Below are positions 1-5,037 of a stretch of DNA of 5,757 nt, piece after piece. The DNA is from Acidobacteriota bacterium (GTDB taxonomy: Bacteria > Acidobacteriota > Vicinamibacteria > Vicinamibacterales > SCN-69-37). The number at the start of each line of letters is the position of its first letter. Position 1 is the stretch's first letter. Below the pieces are notes generated by a model, which saw only the letters and a program-made list of their open reading frames with translations, did no database searches and was not told where the DNA came from. The translations under genes and the position numbers were made by a program. The DNA is taken from assembly GCA_021824055.1 (NCBI GenBank), contig JAKALV010000217.1, positions 1 through 5,757 on the forward strand. The letters run 5' to 3'.

Positions 1-61
1 CGGCGCCGATGGGCGAAACGGTCTCGTAAGACCCGAGGCGGGTTCCGGCACCGAGTGTCAT
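1..61 (-). CDS. Ser/Thr protein kinase, N-terminal 20 codons only (cut by left edge)
   Basis: Reading the minus strand from the ATG at 61-59 gives 20 residues ending TVSPIGA, just before the expected glycine-rich ATP loop. They match 14 of 20 residues at the start of the complete kinase at 1551-4325; both share M-L, GTRLG, YE and VSP-GA at the same positions. In that family this stretch leads into GGMGEVY, so the gene should continue beyond position 1 as a membrane-anchored Ser/Thr kinase. Only the start is visible, so catalytic residues and any C-terminal sensor domain are unknown. The start lies 51 nt after the lipocalin stop on the same strand. There is no Shine-Dalgarno sequence, but a TATACT hexamer lies 10 nt upstream. 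The two kinases are probably paralogues. Confidence 0.82.
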   Translation of the reverse strand, partial: MTLGAGTRLGSYETVSPIGA

Positions 62-71
62 GAATGGCAGA

Positions 72-77
72 AGTATA
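72..77 (-). promoter_or_regulatory. -10-like element for the left-edge kinase
   Basis: On the minus strand the hexamer TATACT (77 down to 72) matches the -10 consensus at 5 of 6 bases and ends 10 nt before the kinase ATG. A transcript starting 6-9 nt after it would begin almost at the start codon. No good -35 was found at 16-18 bp spacing. The sequence between hexamer and ATG resembles that of the other kinase (both have GCC followed within a few bases by TTCATG). This is a visual match only. Confidence 0.4.
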
Positions 78-112
78 CACAGGCGGAACGCCGCCCCGGA
101 TGGTCTCTGGCG

Positions 113-631
113 CTATCTCGCCTGCGCAGTCAGGCGAAGCTGACGATCGTCGAACCCGTTCGCGCGCGCGATCTCCAGCGCGCGCTCGTAGTTGGACTCG
201 GCGAGCACAGCCGTGCGCGACAGGACCCACAGGTACTTCCGATCGGGCGTCCCGACCACGACCCACGAGTAGTCATCAGCCAGCCCGATGATCCAGTAGT
301 CGCCCCACACCATCGGCAACCACGACAGGAACGCGGGGGCAAAACGCACCTTCAGCTTGGCGCGCGTGGTGATGTCCACGACTCTCGCGACGCCGGCCGC
401 AGTCGTCATCGACCCGTCCGCGCGCCGGCAACGATTGATGACGTCCAGCCTGCCGTCTGGCCGCTTTGCGTACGTGGCCGTGACATCGCCGGCGCAGCCC
501 CGCTGAAAGACATTGTCGAACCGCGCGACTTCAAACCAGGTCCCGACGTAGCGGTCCAGATCAACCACGGGAACGGTCTTGACAGGGCCGGGCACGATCA
601 TCGCGAGCAAGGTCAGAATGGGAATAGTCAA
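113..631 (-). CDS. blc: Blc-type bacterial lipocalin
   Basis: This 172-residue protein belongs to the Blc/apolipoprotein D-like lipocalins, small beta-barrels that bind lipids or other hydrophobic ligands, usually at the cell envelope. The family signature G-T-W is at residues 30-32 in DRYVGTWFEVARFDNVFQRG. NRC follows around 66-68, and the conserved C-terminal part DYSWVVVGTPDRKYLWVLSRT lies at 120-140. The length is normal. The reading frame begins with TTG at 631; an in-frame TAA at 649-647 rules out a longer form, and the next ATG (at 601) would remove most of the hydrophobic N-terminus. Residues 3-13 are hydrophobic, suggesting a short signal segment. No lipobox cysteine is seen, unlike E. 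coli Blc, which is an outer-membrane lipoprotein. Cys46 and Cys68 could form a disulfide if exported. A weak -10-like TAAGAT (649-644) lies 12 nt upstream. Confidence 0.9.
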   Translation of the reverse strand: MTIPILTLLAMIVPGPVKTVPVVDLDRYVGTWFEVARFDNVFQRGCAGDVTATYAKRPDGRLDVINRCRRADGSMTTAAGVARVVDITTRAKLKVRFAPAFLSWLPMVWGDYWIIGLADDYSWVVVGTPDRKYLWVLSRTAVLAESNYERALEIARANGFDDRQLRLTAQAR

Positions 632-664
632 CGTTCTGTGATCATCTTACTGTCGCAGCGCCTT

Positions 665-686
665 CCCCGGACCTGCAGGTCCGGGG
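665..686. repeat. Palindromic repeat, copy A (variant stem)
   Basis: The 11-base half CCCCGGACCTG is followed by its exact reverse complement, giving a 22-bp perfect palindrome, then CTCC. Compared with copies at 1886-1907 and 4691-4712, the core GGACCT/AGGTCC and the trailing CTCC are the same. The two outermost bases of each arm differ (CC...GG instead of GG...CC) in a way that keeps every pair. The centre is GCA instead of GAA. This looks like a REP-like dispersed element. Confidence 0.8.
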
Positions 687-690
687 CTCC

Positions 691-717
691 ATGGACCAGC
701 ACCCGCAGGCGGTCCAT
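691..717. repeat. Inverted repeat next to palindrome copy A
   Basis: ATGGACC (691-697) and GGTCCAT (711-717) are exact reverse complements separated by 13 nt. Together with the 665-686 palindrome this makes two hairpins in a row, a layout also seen at the other two copies. Confidence 0.5.
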
Positions 718-797
718 CAGCGATAATCGCGGCGTGGGGACAATCTCAATGACGCAGCACCGAATCGCGGCGGCGCAAGTAGCGCGCCGGCGTCCCG

Positions 798-1241
798 TTA
801 CAGGCCCGATGCGTGGAGCGGATTCTCGGTCTGCAGCTGCGGGAACCGGCTGAAATCCCGATCGGCCGACCACAGGGTCTTCACGCCATGCCGCAGACAC
901 AGGGCGGCAATCCGCGCATCGTGCACCGCGCCGCCCTGCACCTTCGACGCGGCCAGCACCCGTTTCAACGTGTCGAAGAACCCATCGCCTTCATGGAGCA
1001 GCACGAGGCTTGGCGATTCGAGCCAGTAGCCGATCTGGATCAGCGCATCGGCGGCCGGCGTGGGCGGCCGATAGATCTTCGGATGCGTGACGATGGCGTA
1101 GAACTCGTAGAGGCAGGGCCAGGGAATAGCCCACGAGGCGCGGCCCTCAGCCAGGCCGGCAATCACCCGATCGGCTTGTGCATGAAATTCGGAATCGGCG
1201 CGGTGTGCGTAGACCAGGAGGTTGGTGTCGACGGCCACCAC
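798..1241 (-). CDS. vapC: VapC-family PIN-domain ribonuclease toxin (first pair)
   Basis: A 147-residue PIN-domain toxin, expected to be a Mg2+-dependent endoribonuclease that cuts specific RNAs (tRNA or rRNA in studied VapCs) unless bound by its antitoxin. The acidic residues expected in the active site are present: Asp5 in AVDTNLLVYAHR, Glu46 in CLYEFYAIVTHP, Asp108 in VHDARIAAL, and Asp127/Asp129 in WSADRDFSRF. The overall pattern fits the Mycobacterium-type VapC subfamily. The start chosen is GTG at 1241, with a second GTG directly after it at 1238; both place the first Asp strand at the N-terminus as expected. The frame stays open to about 1538, but that part is antitoxin DNA in another frame. 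The start lies 5 nt after the vapB stop, so the two are probably translationally coupled. The gene looks intact. Confidence 0.93.
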   Translation of the reverse strand: MVAVDTNLLVYAHRADSEFHAQADRVIAGLAEGRASWAIPWPCLYEFYAIVTHPKIYRPPTPAADALIQIGYWLESPSLVLLHEGDGFFDTLKRVLAASKVQGGAVHDARIAALCLRHGVKTLWSADRDFSRFPQLQTENPLHASGL

Positions 1242-1246
1242 GGCCG

Positions 1247-1486
1247 CTACCCGATCCGGTAGATCAGATCGCGGACGCTCTGCCAGTCGCCCTCGGCGCC
1301 GCCGGGCTGGCGGCCCTTGCCCTTGAACGGATGCCGTTTGAGCCGAAACGTCCCGTGCGCATCGGGCGCGGCCAACTGCTGGCGCAGCGCCCGCTCGACC
1401 ACTTCGCGCAGTGTCTTGCCTTCCTGCCGCGCCTGCCGCTTGGCCCGCGTCAGGACATCGTCGGCGATCTCGATCGTGGTCTTCAT
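1247..1486 (-). CDS. vapB: VapB-type antitoxin (first pair)
   Basis: A 79-residue antitoxin that should bind and neutralise the adjacent VapC and, as a complex, repress its own promoter. The N-terminus MKTTIEIADDVLTRAKRQA fits a ribbon-helix-helix DNA-binding fold: a short beta-strand followed by helices through about residue 38. The C-terminal tail, ending DWQSVRDLIYRIG, is typical of the part that wraps around a VapC toxin. ATG at 1486 is preferred over the in-frame ATG at 1498. It gives the canonical MKTT start, and the upstream ATG lies inside the probable -10 hexamer and operator. No Shine-Dalgarno sequence is seen. The gene is directly followed by vapC and is divergent from the kinase at 1551. 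Confidence 0.92.
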   Translation of the reverse strand: MKTTIEIADDVLTRAKRQARQEGKTLREVVERALRQQLAAPDAHGTFRLKRHPFKGKGRQPGGAEGDWQSVRDLIYRIG

Positions 1487-1518
1487 ATGGGTGACCATAC
1501 CAATAGATATGGCTCACC
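1486..1518. promoter_or_regulatory. Candidate VapB operator: TATGG half-sites and a 12-bp direct repeat
   Basis: TATGG occurs at 1486-1490, its reverse complement CCATA at 1495-1499, and TATGG again at 1508-1512. The first two form an inverted repeat with a 4-bp gap. In addition ATATGGGTGACC (1485-1496) and ATATGGCTCACC (1507-1518) match at 10 of 12 bases and are 22 bp apart, about two helical turns. The sites overlap the vapB -10 and spacer, where an autorepressor would act. Binding by this VapB is inferred. Confidence 0.5.
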
Positions 1519-1523
1519 GTCAA
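1494..1523 (-). promoter_or_regulatory. Probable vapBC promoter (first pair)
   Basis: On the minus strand TTGACG (1523-1518) matches the -35 consensus at 5 of 6 bases. TATGGT (1499-1494) matches the -10 at 4 of 6, with an 18-bp spacer. The -10 ends 7 nt before the ATG at 1486, which fits a leaderless or nearly leaderless transcript and supports that start. Confidence 0.5.
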
Positions 1524-1535
1524 TTCCACGCATGG

Positions 1536-1541
1536 CATAAT
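1536..1541 (+). promoter_or_regulatory. -10-like element for the kinase
   Basis: CATAAT matches the -10 consensus at 5 of 6 bases and ends 9 nt before the kinase ATG at 1551. The -35 position at 17-bp spacing (CTCACC, 1513-1518) is poor and falls inside the candidate VapB operator. There is no Shine-Dalgarno sequence before the ATG, so a near-leaderless mRNA is likely. Confidence 0.42.
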
Positions 1542-1550
1542 CCGCCCTTC

Positions 1551-4325
1551 ATGTCATTGGCGACGGGAACCAGGCTCGGGCCGTACGAGATCGTGTCGCC
1601 GCTCGGTGCCGGGGGGATGGGCGAGGTCTATCGCGCGCGCGACTCGCGGCTCGATCGCGACGTCGCCATCAAGGTTCTGCCCGACATCGTCGCGGCGGAT
1701 CCGGACCGGCTGGCCCGGTTCGAGCGCGAGGCGAAGACGCTGGCCGCGCTCAATCACCCGAACATCGCGCAGATCTACGGCGTCGAGGAAACCCCGTCGA
1801 CCGGCTCAGGGCCGGCGCGCGGCACGCGCGCGCTGGTGATGGAACTGGTTGAGGGGCGCGGCCTGGATGAACTGATCGCGTCGACGGCCGGACCTGAAGG
1901 TCCGGCCCTCCGGACCGGAGGGGGCCTCCGGACAGCGGAGGCGCTCGCGATCGCGCGGCAACTCATCGAGGGTCTTGACGCAGCGCACGACGCCGGCGTG
2001 ATTCACCGCGACCTCAAGCCGGCGAACATCCGCGTGCGCGACGACGGCACCGTGAAGATCCTCGACTTCGGACTGGCGAAAGCGCTCGACCGGACCATGG
2101 ACTCCGGCCCCGGAACCGCGGACCCGATGAACTCGCCCACGCTCACGTCGCCGATGATGACGCAGCAAGGCATCGTCCTCGGCACCGCCGCGTACATGGC
2201 GCCCGAGCAAGCGAAGGGCCGGCCCGTCGATCGGCGCGCGGATATCTGGGCGTTTGGCGCGGTGCTGTACGAAATGCTGACGGGCCGCCGGGCGTTTCCC
2301 GGCGACAGCCTGTCGGAGACGATTGCGAACGTGCTGAAGGAAGCGCCGGACTGGTCGGCGCTGCCGGCCGCGACCCCGGCCGGCGTGCGGCGCCTGCTCG
2401 GTCGCTGCCTCGAGAAAGATCTGCGCCGCCGCCTGCAGGCCATCGGCGACGCGCGCTTCGACCTCGAAGATCGGGAGCTCGAAACAACGGGCGCCACACC
2501 GGCGCGCCGGCGCATGGTGCCGCGGCTCGTTCTGGCCGGACTGGCCATCTTCGCCGTCGCGGGCTGGGGTCTGTGGCTGCGCGGTTCCGCGCGCGCCACC
2601 ACAGCGTCCCCGGTCGTGCGCCTGTCGATCGTCCCGCCGGGCCGATACACGATGGTGCGGCAGGCCACCAGCAGCGACGCCAACTCGCACTGGGCGCTCT
2701 CGGCCGATGGCAGTCAGATCGCGTTCGTCGTGCAGTTGGGATCAACGCGCCAGCTGATGGTGCGCGCGCTGGATCGCTTCGACGCGCGCCCGCTGCCCGG
2801 CACGGAGGGCGCCGATTTCCCGTTCTGGTCACCAGACGGCACCGCGATCGGCTTCTTCGCCGACGGCAAGATCAAGCGCGTGTCGGTCAACGGCGAGGCG
2901 GTTCGCACGATCTGCGACTGCAAGTCACTGGCGGCCTCGTGGGGCAACGGCGTGATCCTGATGGGCAAGGACGCCTACGCGAACAGCGGCCCGAACAGCG
3001 GGTCGCTCTCGACCGTGCCCGACACGGGCGGCACCGTGACGCCGCTCGACATCGGCGGCACCGGCAAGGACATGGCCGCATGGCCCTTCTTCCTGCCCGA
3101 CGGCCGTCATTTCATCTACCTCGACATGACGCCGGCTCCCGCCGACCGCCGCATCATGCTGGGATCGCTCGACGCGCCGACGGCACGGGTCGTCGTGAAG
3201 AGCCCGTTCAAGGCCCGCTATGCCGCGACCGGCCAGCTGATCTACATGCGCGGCGGCGTGCTGGTCGCGCAGCATCTCGATATCGACCGCGGTGAGCTGT
3301 CGGGTCCCGTGACGACGATCGCGGATGACATTCTGTCGGCGGAAGTACCCGGGCAGGCGCAGTACGAGGCATCGCTGTCGGGCGCCGTCGCGTACCAGAC
3401 GCGCGGCCTGGCGACACCATCCACGCTGACCTGGATCGGCCGGGACGGGCGGCCGGGCGAGAGCGTGATGGAGCCCGACGCGTTCATCACGCTCGATCTC
3501 GCGAGAGACGGCCGCCAGATGGCGCTGGCCACCAGCGACAACTCCGTCGAGAACGAAGAGCCGCCGAGCCTGGTGTGGATGTTCGACTTCGCCCGCACGC
3601 TGCGCACGCGGATCCGGCTGCCCAATACGCGCAGCGCGGAGACACCCCTGCTCTCTCCCGACGGCACGCGAATCGTGTTTGCCGCGCACAGCACCGCCGG
3701 GGGACTCGCCGAGGTCCGCATGCTGCCGGTCAACAGCACGGGAGACGGCGAGGTCATCGCGCGGGGCAACAATCTGCATCCGATTGACTGGTCGGCGGAC
3801 GGCCGCTATCTCCTGCTGCATGACGTCGGCACCATGCTCGCATTCGGCCGGATCGCCCTGCTCAGCTTCGATCTCGCGGGCGATCGCAAGCCCGTGCCGT
3901 TCGCCGTGAACGACGCATCGTCGGCGCAGGGCCAGTTCTCACCCGATGGCCGCTGGGTGGCGTACTCATCGGACTTCACCGGCCGCAGCGAGATCTACCT
4001 GCAGCGATTTCCGCCGAGCGGCGGGCCGGTCGCGGTATCCGCCAACGGCGGCACGCAGCCGCGCTGGCGGCGCGACGGGCGCGAGTTGTACTTCGTGGCC
4101 GCCGATGGGGCGATGATGGCCGTGCCGGTATCGCTCGGCAGCACGGCCGACGCCGGCACGCCGTTCAAGCTGTTCGATTCGGGCATCGCGCAGGAGAACT
4201 ACTTCTACTATGGCGGCGCCGCGATGTACGCTCCGTCGAGCGACGGCCAGCGGTTCCTCGTGATCCGTTCGCTCAAAGCCGGCGATCCGGGATCGATCCG
4301 CGTGGTGCTGAACGCGCTAAAGTAA
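1551..4325 (+). CDS. Transmembrane Ser/Thr protein kinase with TolB/PD40-like beta-propeller
   Basis: A 924-residue Hanks-type kinase. The cytoplasmic kinase domain spans about residues 12-285 with all key residues: glycine loop GAGGMGEV (19-26), Lys41 in AIK, Glu60 in helix C, HRDLKPAN (152-159, Asp154 catalytic), DFG (172-174) and APE (217-219). The activation segment is rich in Ser/Thr (around 195-212), likely phosphorylation sites. One hydrophobic stretch at about 325-343 should cross the membrane. The remaining 580 residues carry repeated SPDG-type motifs (Asp near 386, 429, 517, 704, 750, 799, 842) typical of TolB/WD40-like propellers, here probably a periplasmic sensor or protein-binding domain. 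ATG 1551 is chosen because the family begins just before GTRLGPYE; the frame is open back to 1317, but that part is antisense to vapB. Residues 112-131 are an unusual insertion encoded by palindromic repeats. The ligand and substrates are unknown. Confidence 0.94.
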   Translation: MSLATGTRLGPYEIVSPLGAGGMGEVYRARDSRLDRDVAIKVLPDIVAADPDRLARFEREAKTLAALNHPNIAQIYGVEETPSTGSGPARGTRALVMELVEGRGLDELIASTAGPEGPALRTGGGLRTAEALAIARQLIEGLDAAHDAGVIHRDLKPANIRVRDDGTVKILDFGLAKALDRTMDSGPGTADPMNSPTLTSPMMTQQGIVLGTAAYMAPEQAKGRPVDRRADIWAFGAVLYEMLTGRRAFPGDSLSETIANVLKEAPDWSALPAATPAGVRRLLGRCLEKDLRRRLQAIGDARFDLEDRELETTGATPARRRMVPRLVLAGLAIFAVAGWGLWLRGSARATTASPVVRLSIVPPGRYTMVRQATSSDANSHWALSADGSQIAFVVQLGSTRQLMVRALDRFDARPLPGTEGADFPFWSPDGTAIGFFADGKIKRVSVNGEAVRTICDCKSLAASWGNGVILMGKDAYANSGPNSGSLSTVPDTGGTVTPLDIGGTGKDMAAWPFFLPDGRHFIYLDMTPAPADRRIMLGSLDAPTARVVVKSPFKARYAATGQLIYMRGGVLVAQHLDIDRGELSGPVTTIADDILSAEVPGQAQYEASLSGAVAYQTRGLATPSTLTWIGRDGRPGESVMEPDAFITLDLARDGRQMALATSDNSVENEEPPSLVWMFDFARTLRTRIRLPNTRSAETPLLSPDGTRIVFAAHSTAGGLAEVRMLPVNSTGDGEVIARGNNLHPIDWSADGRYLLLHDVGTMLAFGRIALLSFDLAGDRKPVPFAVNDASSAQGQFSPDGRWVAYSSDFTGRSEIYLQRFPPSGGPVAVSANGGTQPRWRRDGRELYFVAADGAMMAVPVSLGSTADAGTPFKLFDSGIAQENYFYYGGAAMYAPSSDGQRFLVIRSLKAGDPGSIRVVLNALK
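1886..1907. repeat. Palindromic repeat, copy B, inside the kinase gene
   Basis: The arms GGCCGGACCT (1886-1895) and AGGTCCGGCC (1898-1907) are exact reverse complements around a GA centre. They are followed by CTCC, so 26 bp (1886-1911) are identical to copy C at 4691-4716. The repeat is read in a frame without a stop and encodes part of AGPEGPALR in the kinase domain. Confidence 0.88.
1908..1942. repeat. Two further hairpins directly after palindrome copy B
   Basis: CTCCGG (1908-1913) pairs with CCGGAG (1915-1920) around one base. GCCTCCG (1924-1930) pairs with CGGAGGC (1936-1942) around a 5-nt loop. With the palindrome before them they make three hairpins in 57 bp, all within the coding sequence for kinase residues about 112-131. 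Confidence 0.6.
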
Positions 4326-4329
4326 ACGC

Positions 4330-4683
4330 ATGATGGCGGTACGGACGCTCGATCGGATCGCCGCCGCAACGCCCGACCTGCGAGGCGTGCGGGTGAGCGA
4401 TGTGCGGCCCGGCGACTGGGTGCTGGTCCGCACGAAGAACTCCGTCTACTCGCTCGCCGCGCTCGGCGACGGCCGGTTCGCCGCGAGCGGCGGCTGGTTC
4501 GCGGCCGGTGGCGCCTCGGCCGCGCCGATCCGCGTGGCCGGCTGCACCTGGGGCGGCAGCGCCATCGTGACCGGCCTCGTCGCCGCCCCGGACATGTACG
4601 TCGAGTTCGAGAACGGCGTGCGGACCACGCGCGTCAGCGAAGTGCAGCTCATCCGCGACGGCGAGCCCCTGACGATCCACTGA
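4330..4683 (+). CDS. Small conserved-looking protein of unknown function, coupled to the kinase
   Basis: A 117-residue soluble protein with no signal peptide or membrane segment. The ATG at 4330 (a second at 4333) begins 4 nt after the kinase stop with no Shine-Dalgarno sequence, so coupled translation with the kinase is likely. Predicted beta-strand-rich stretches stand out: RPGDWVLVRTKNSVYSL (26-42), SGGWF (53-57), GCTWGGSAI (71-79) and VEFENGVRTTRVSEVQLI (91-108). The combination of an R-T-x-N-S-x-Y segment, an SGG turn and a C-x-W-G-G-S motif resembles, from memory, small uncharacterised bacterial proteins with a beta-barrel look, but I cannot name a family. The operon position hints at a role linked to the kinase, such as substrate or partner; this is inference only. 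Confidence 0.75.
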   Translation: MMAVRTLDRIAAATPDLRGVRVSDVRPGDWVLVRTKNSVYSLAALGDGRFAASGGWFAAGGASAAPIRVAGCTWGGSAIVTGLVAAPDMYVEFENGVRTTRVSEVQLIRDGEPLTIH

Positions 4684-4690
4684 GGCCGAA

Positions 4691-4712
4691 GGCCGGACCT
4701 GAAGGTCCGGCC
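4691..4712. repeat. Palindromic repeat, copy C
   Basis: The arms GGCCGGACCT (4691-4700) and AGGTCCGGCC (4703-4712) pair perfectly around GA, followed by CTCC. The 26 bp at 4691-4716 are identical to those inside the kinase gene (1886-1911), 2.8 kb away. Confidence 0.88.
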
Positions 4713-4722
4713 CTCCAGAAAA

Positions 4723-4743
4723 CTCCCGGAGACGCGTCGGGAG
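4723..4743. repeat. Inverted repeat after palindrome copy C
   Basis: CTCCCG (4723-4728) and CGGGAG (4738-4743) are reverse complements around a 9-nt loop that itself contains the palindrome ACGCGT. It forms a second hairpin 10 nt after copy C and could act with it as an mRNA end structure. Confidence 0.45.
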
Positions 4744-4780
4744 GCGCTGGCCCTGAGGCGCGCGGACCCGCCCGGACGCG

Positions 4781-4809
4781 TTGACATCTGATGCGTGATG
4801 CGAGATGCT
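4781..4809 (+). promoter_or_regulatory. Probable promoter of the second vapBC pair
   Basis: A perfect -35 hexamer TTGACA (4781-4786) is followed after 17 bp by GATGCT (4804-4809), which keeps the important A2 and T6 of a -10. The hexamer ends 6 nt before the ATG at 4816. Transcription would start at or next to the start codon, giving a leaderless mRNA. There is no Shine-Dalgarno sequence. Confidence 0.5.
4789..4809. promoter_or_regulatory. Three tandem 7-bp repeats in the vapBC promoter (candidate operator)
   Basis: TGATGCG (4789-4795), TGATGCG (4796-4802) and AGATGCT (4803-4809, 5 of 7 matching) follow each other without spacing, filling most of the space between -35 and -10 and covering the -10. 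Unspaced heptads are a known operator form for some ribbon-helix-helix repressors, such as the omega protein of Gram-positive plasmids. An operator for the VapB encoded just downstream is the natural inference. Confidence 0.5.
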
Positions 4810-4815
4810 TCCTTT

Positions 4816-5037
4816 ATGAGAACGACCCTGGACCTGGATCTGGACGTGCTCCAGGCGGCCAAGGAAATCGGCGCCGCCCGCGGCTTGTCCGCCGGCCAGG
4901 TCGTCTCCGAGCTCGTGCGAAAAGCGCTGGCGGCGCCCAGAACCGCGAAGGTGCGCAACGGCGTGCCACTTCTCGCGCGCAAGGCCGGATCGCCACCCCT
5001 GACGATGGCCGCGGTCAACACGCTTCGAGATGAGTAA
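4816..5037 (+). CDS. vapB: VapB-type antitoxin (second pair)
   Basis: A 73-residue antitoxin for the overlapping VapC. The N-terminus MRTTLDLDLDVLQAAKEIG has the strand-helix pattern of ribbon-helix-helix antitoxins, continuing with a second helix (SAGQVVSELVRKAL, about 25-38). The C-terminal half, VRNGVPLL (about 46-53) through TMAAVNTLRDE at the end, fits the toxin-binding tail of antitoxins found with Mycobacterium-type VapC. ATG at 4816 gives the standard MRTTLD start. In-frame GTG (4795) and ATG (4798) lie further upstream but fall inside the promoter repeats. The stop overlaps the toxin start by 8 nt. The gene differs clearly in sequence from the vapB at 1247-1486, so it is not a recent duplicate. 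Confidence 0.88.
   Translation: MRTTLDLDLDVLQAAKEIGAARGLSAGQVVSELVRKALAAPRTAKVRNGVPLLARKAGSPPLTMAAVNTLRDE

Larger units (their letters stand above)
632..797. other. Spacer between vapC and lipocalin, with two hairpins
   Basis: These 166 bases carry no convincing gene. They hold a perfect 22-bp palindrome (665-686) and a second inverted repeat (691-717). An open frame crosses the region on the minus strand, but its translation shows no recognisable domain and runs through the repeats. The hairpins lie downstream of vapC and upstream of the lipocalin on the transcribed strand, so they could limit read-through or stabilise the vapBC mRNA 3' end. No T-run marks a classical terminator. Confidence 0.55.
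4684..4815. other. Spacer between the kinase operon and the second vapBC
   Basis: These 132 bases hold no gene. In order they contain palindrome copy C (4691-4712), a second inverted repeat (4723-4743), a GC-rich stretch, and the vapB promoter with its heptad repeats (4781-4809). The hairpins sit 8 nt after the preceding stop codon and may end or protect the kinase-operon transcript, although no T-run follows. Confidence 0.55.

Noticed and set aside
628..900. Open frame of 90 codons on the minus strand between vapC and the lipocalin
   Set aside because: It overlaps the end of vapC, runs through both hairpin repeats and shows no domain-like pattern. Its openness is explained by high GC content.
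1242..1538. In-frame extension upstream of the first vapC
   Set aside because: It overlaps vapB in another frame and crosses the promoter. PIN toxins begin just before the first Asp, which matches the GTG at 1241.
1317..1550. In-frame 78-codon extension upstream of the kinase start
   Set aside because: It is antisense to vapB, its translation is low-complexity Arg/Ser/Ala sequence, and the family start MSLATGTRLG at 1551 has its own -10 element.
1806..2690. Long open frame (294 codons) antisense to the kinase domain
   Set aside because: It is a shadow of GC-rich coding DNA, rich in Arg, Gly and His with no recognisable motif. The opposite strand encodes a clear kinase.
2925..3821. Long open frame (298 codons) antisense to the propeller part of the kinase
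   Set aside because: Same reason: mirror frame of a well-supported gene with no domain pattern of its own.
665..4712. CRISPR array
   Set aside because: The three palindromes are 1.2 and 2.8 kb apart, one lies in a coding sequence, and there is no regular spacer pattern or cas gene.
4723..4743. Classical rho-independent terminator after the small protein gene
   Set aside because: The hairpin has a 9-nt loop and no following T-run, so it is listed only as an inverted repeat.
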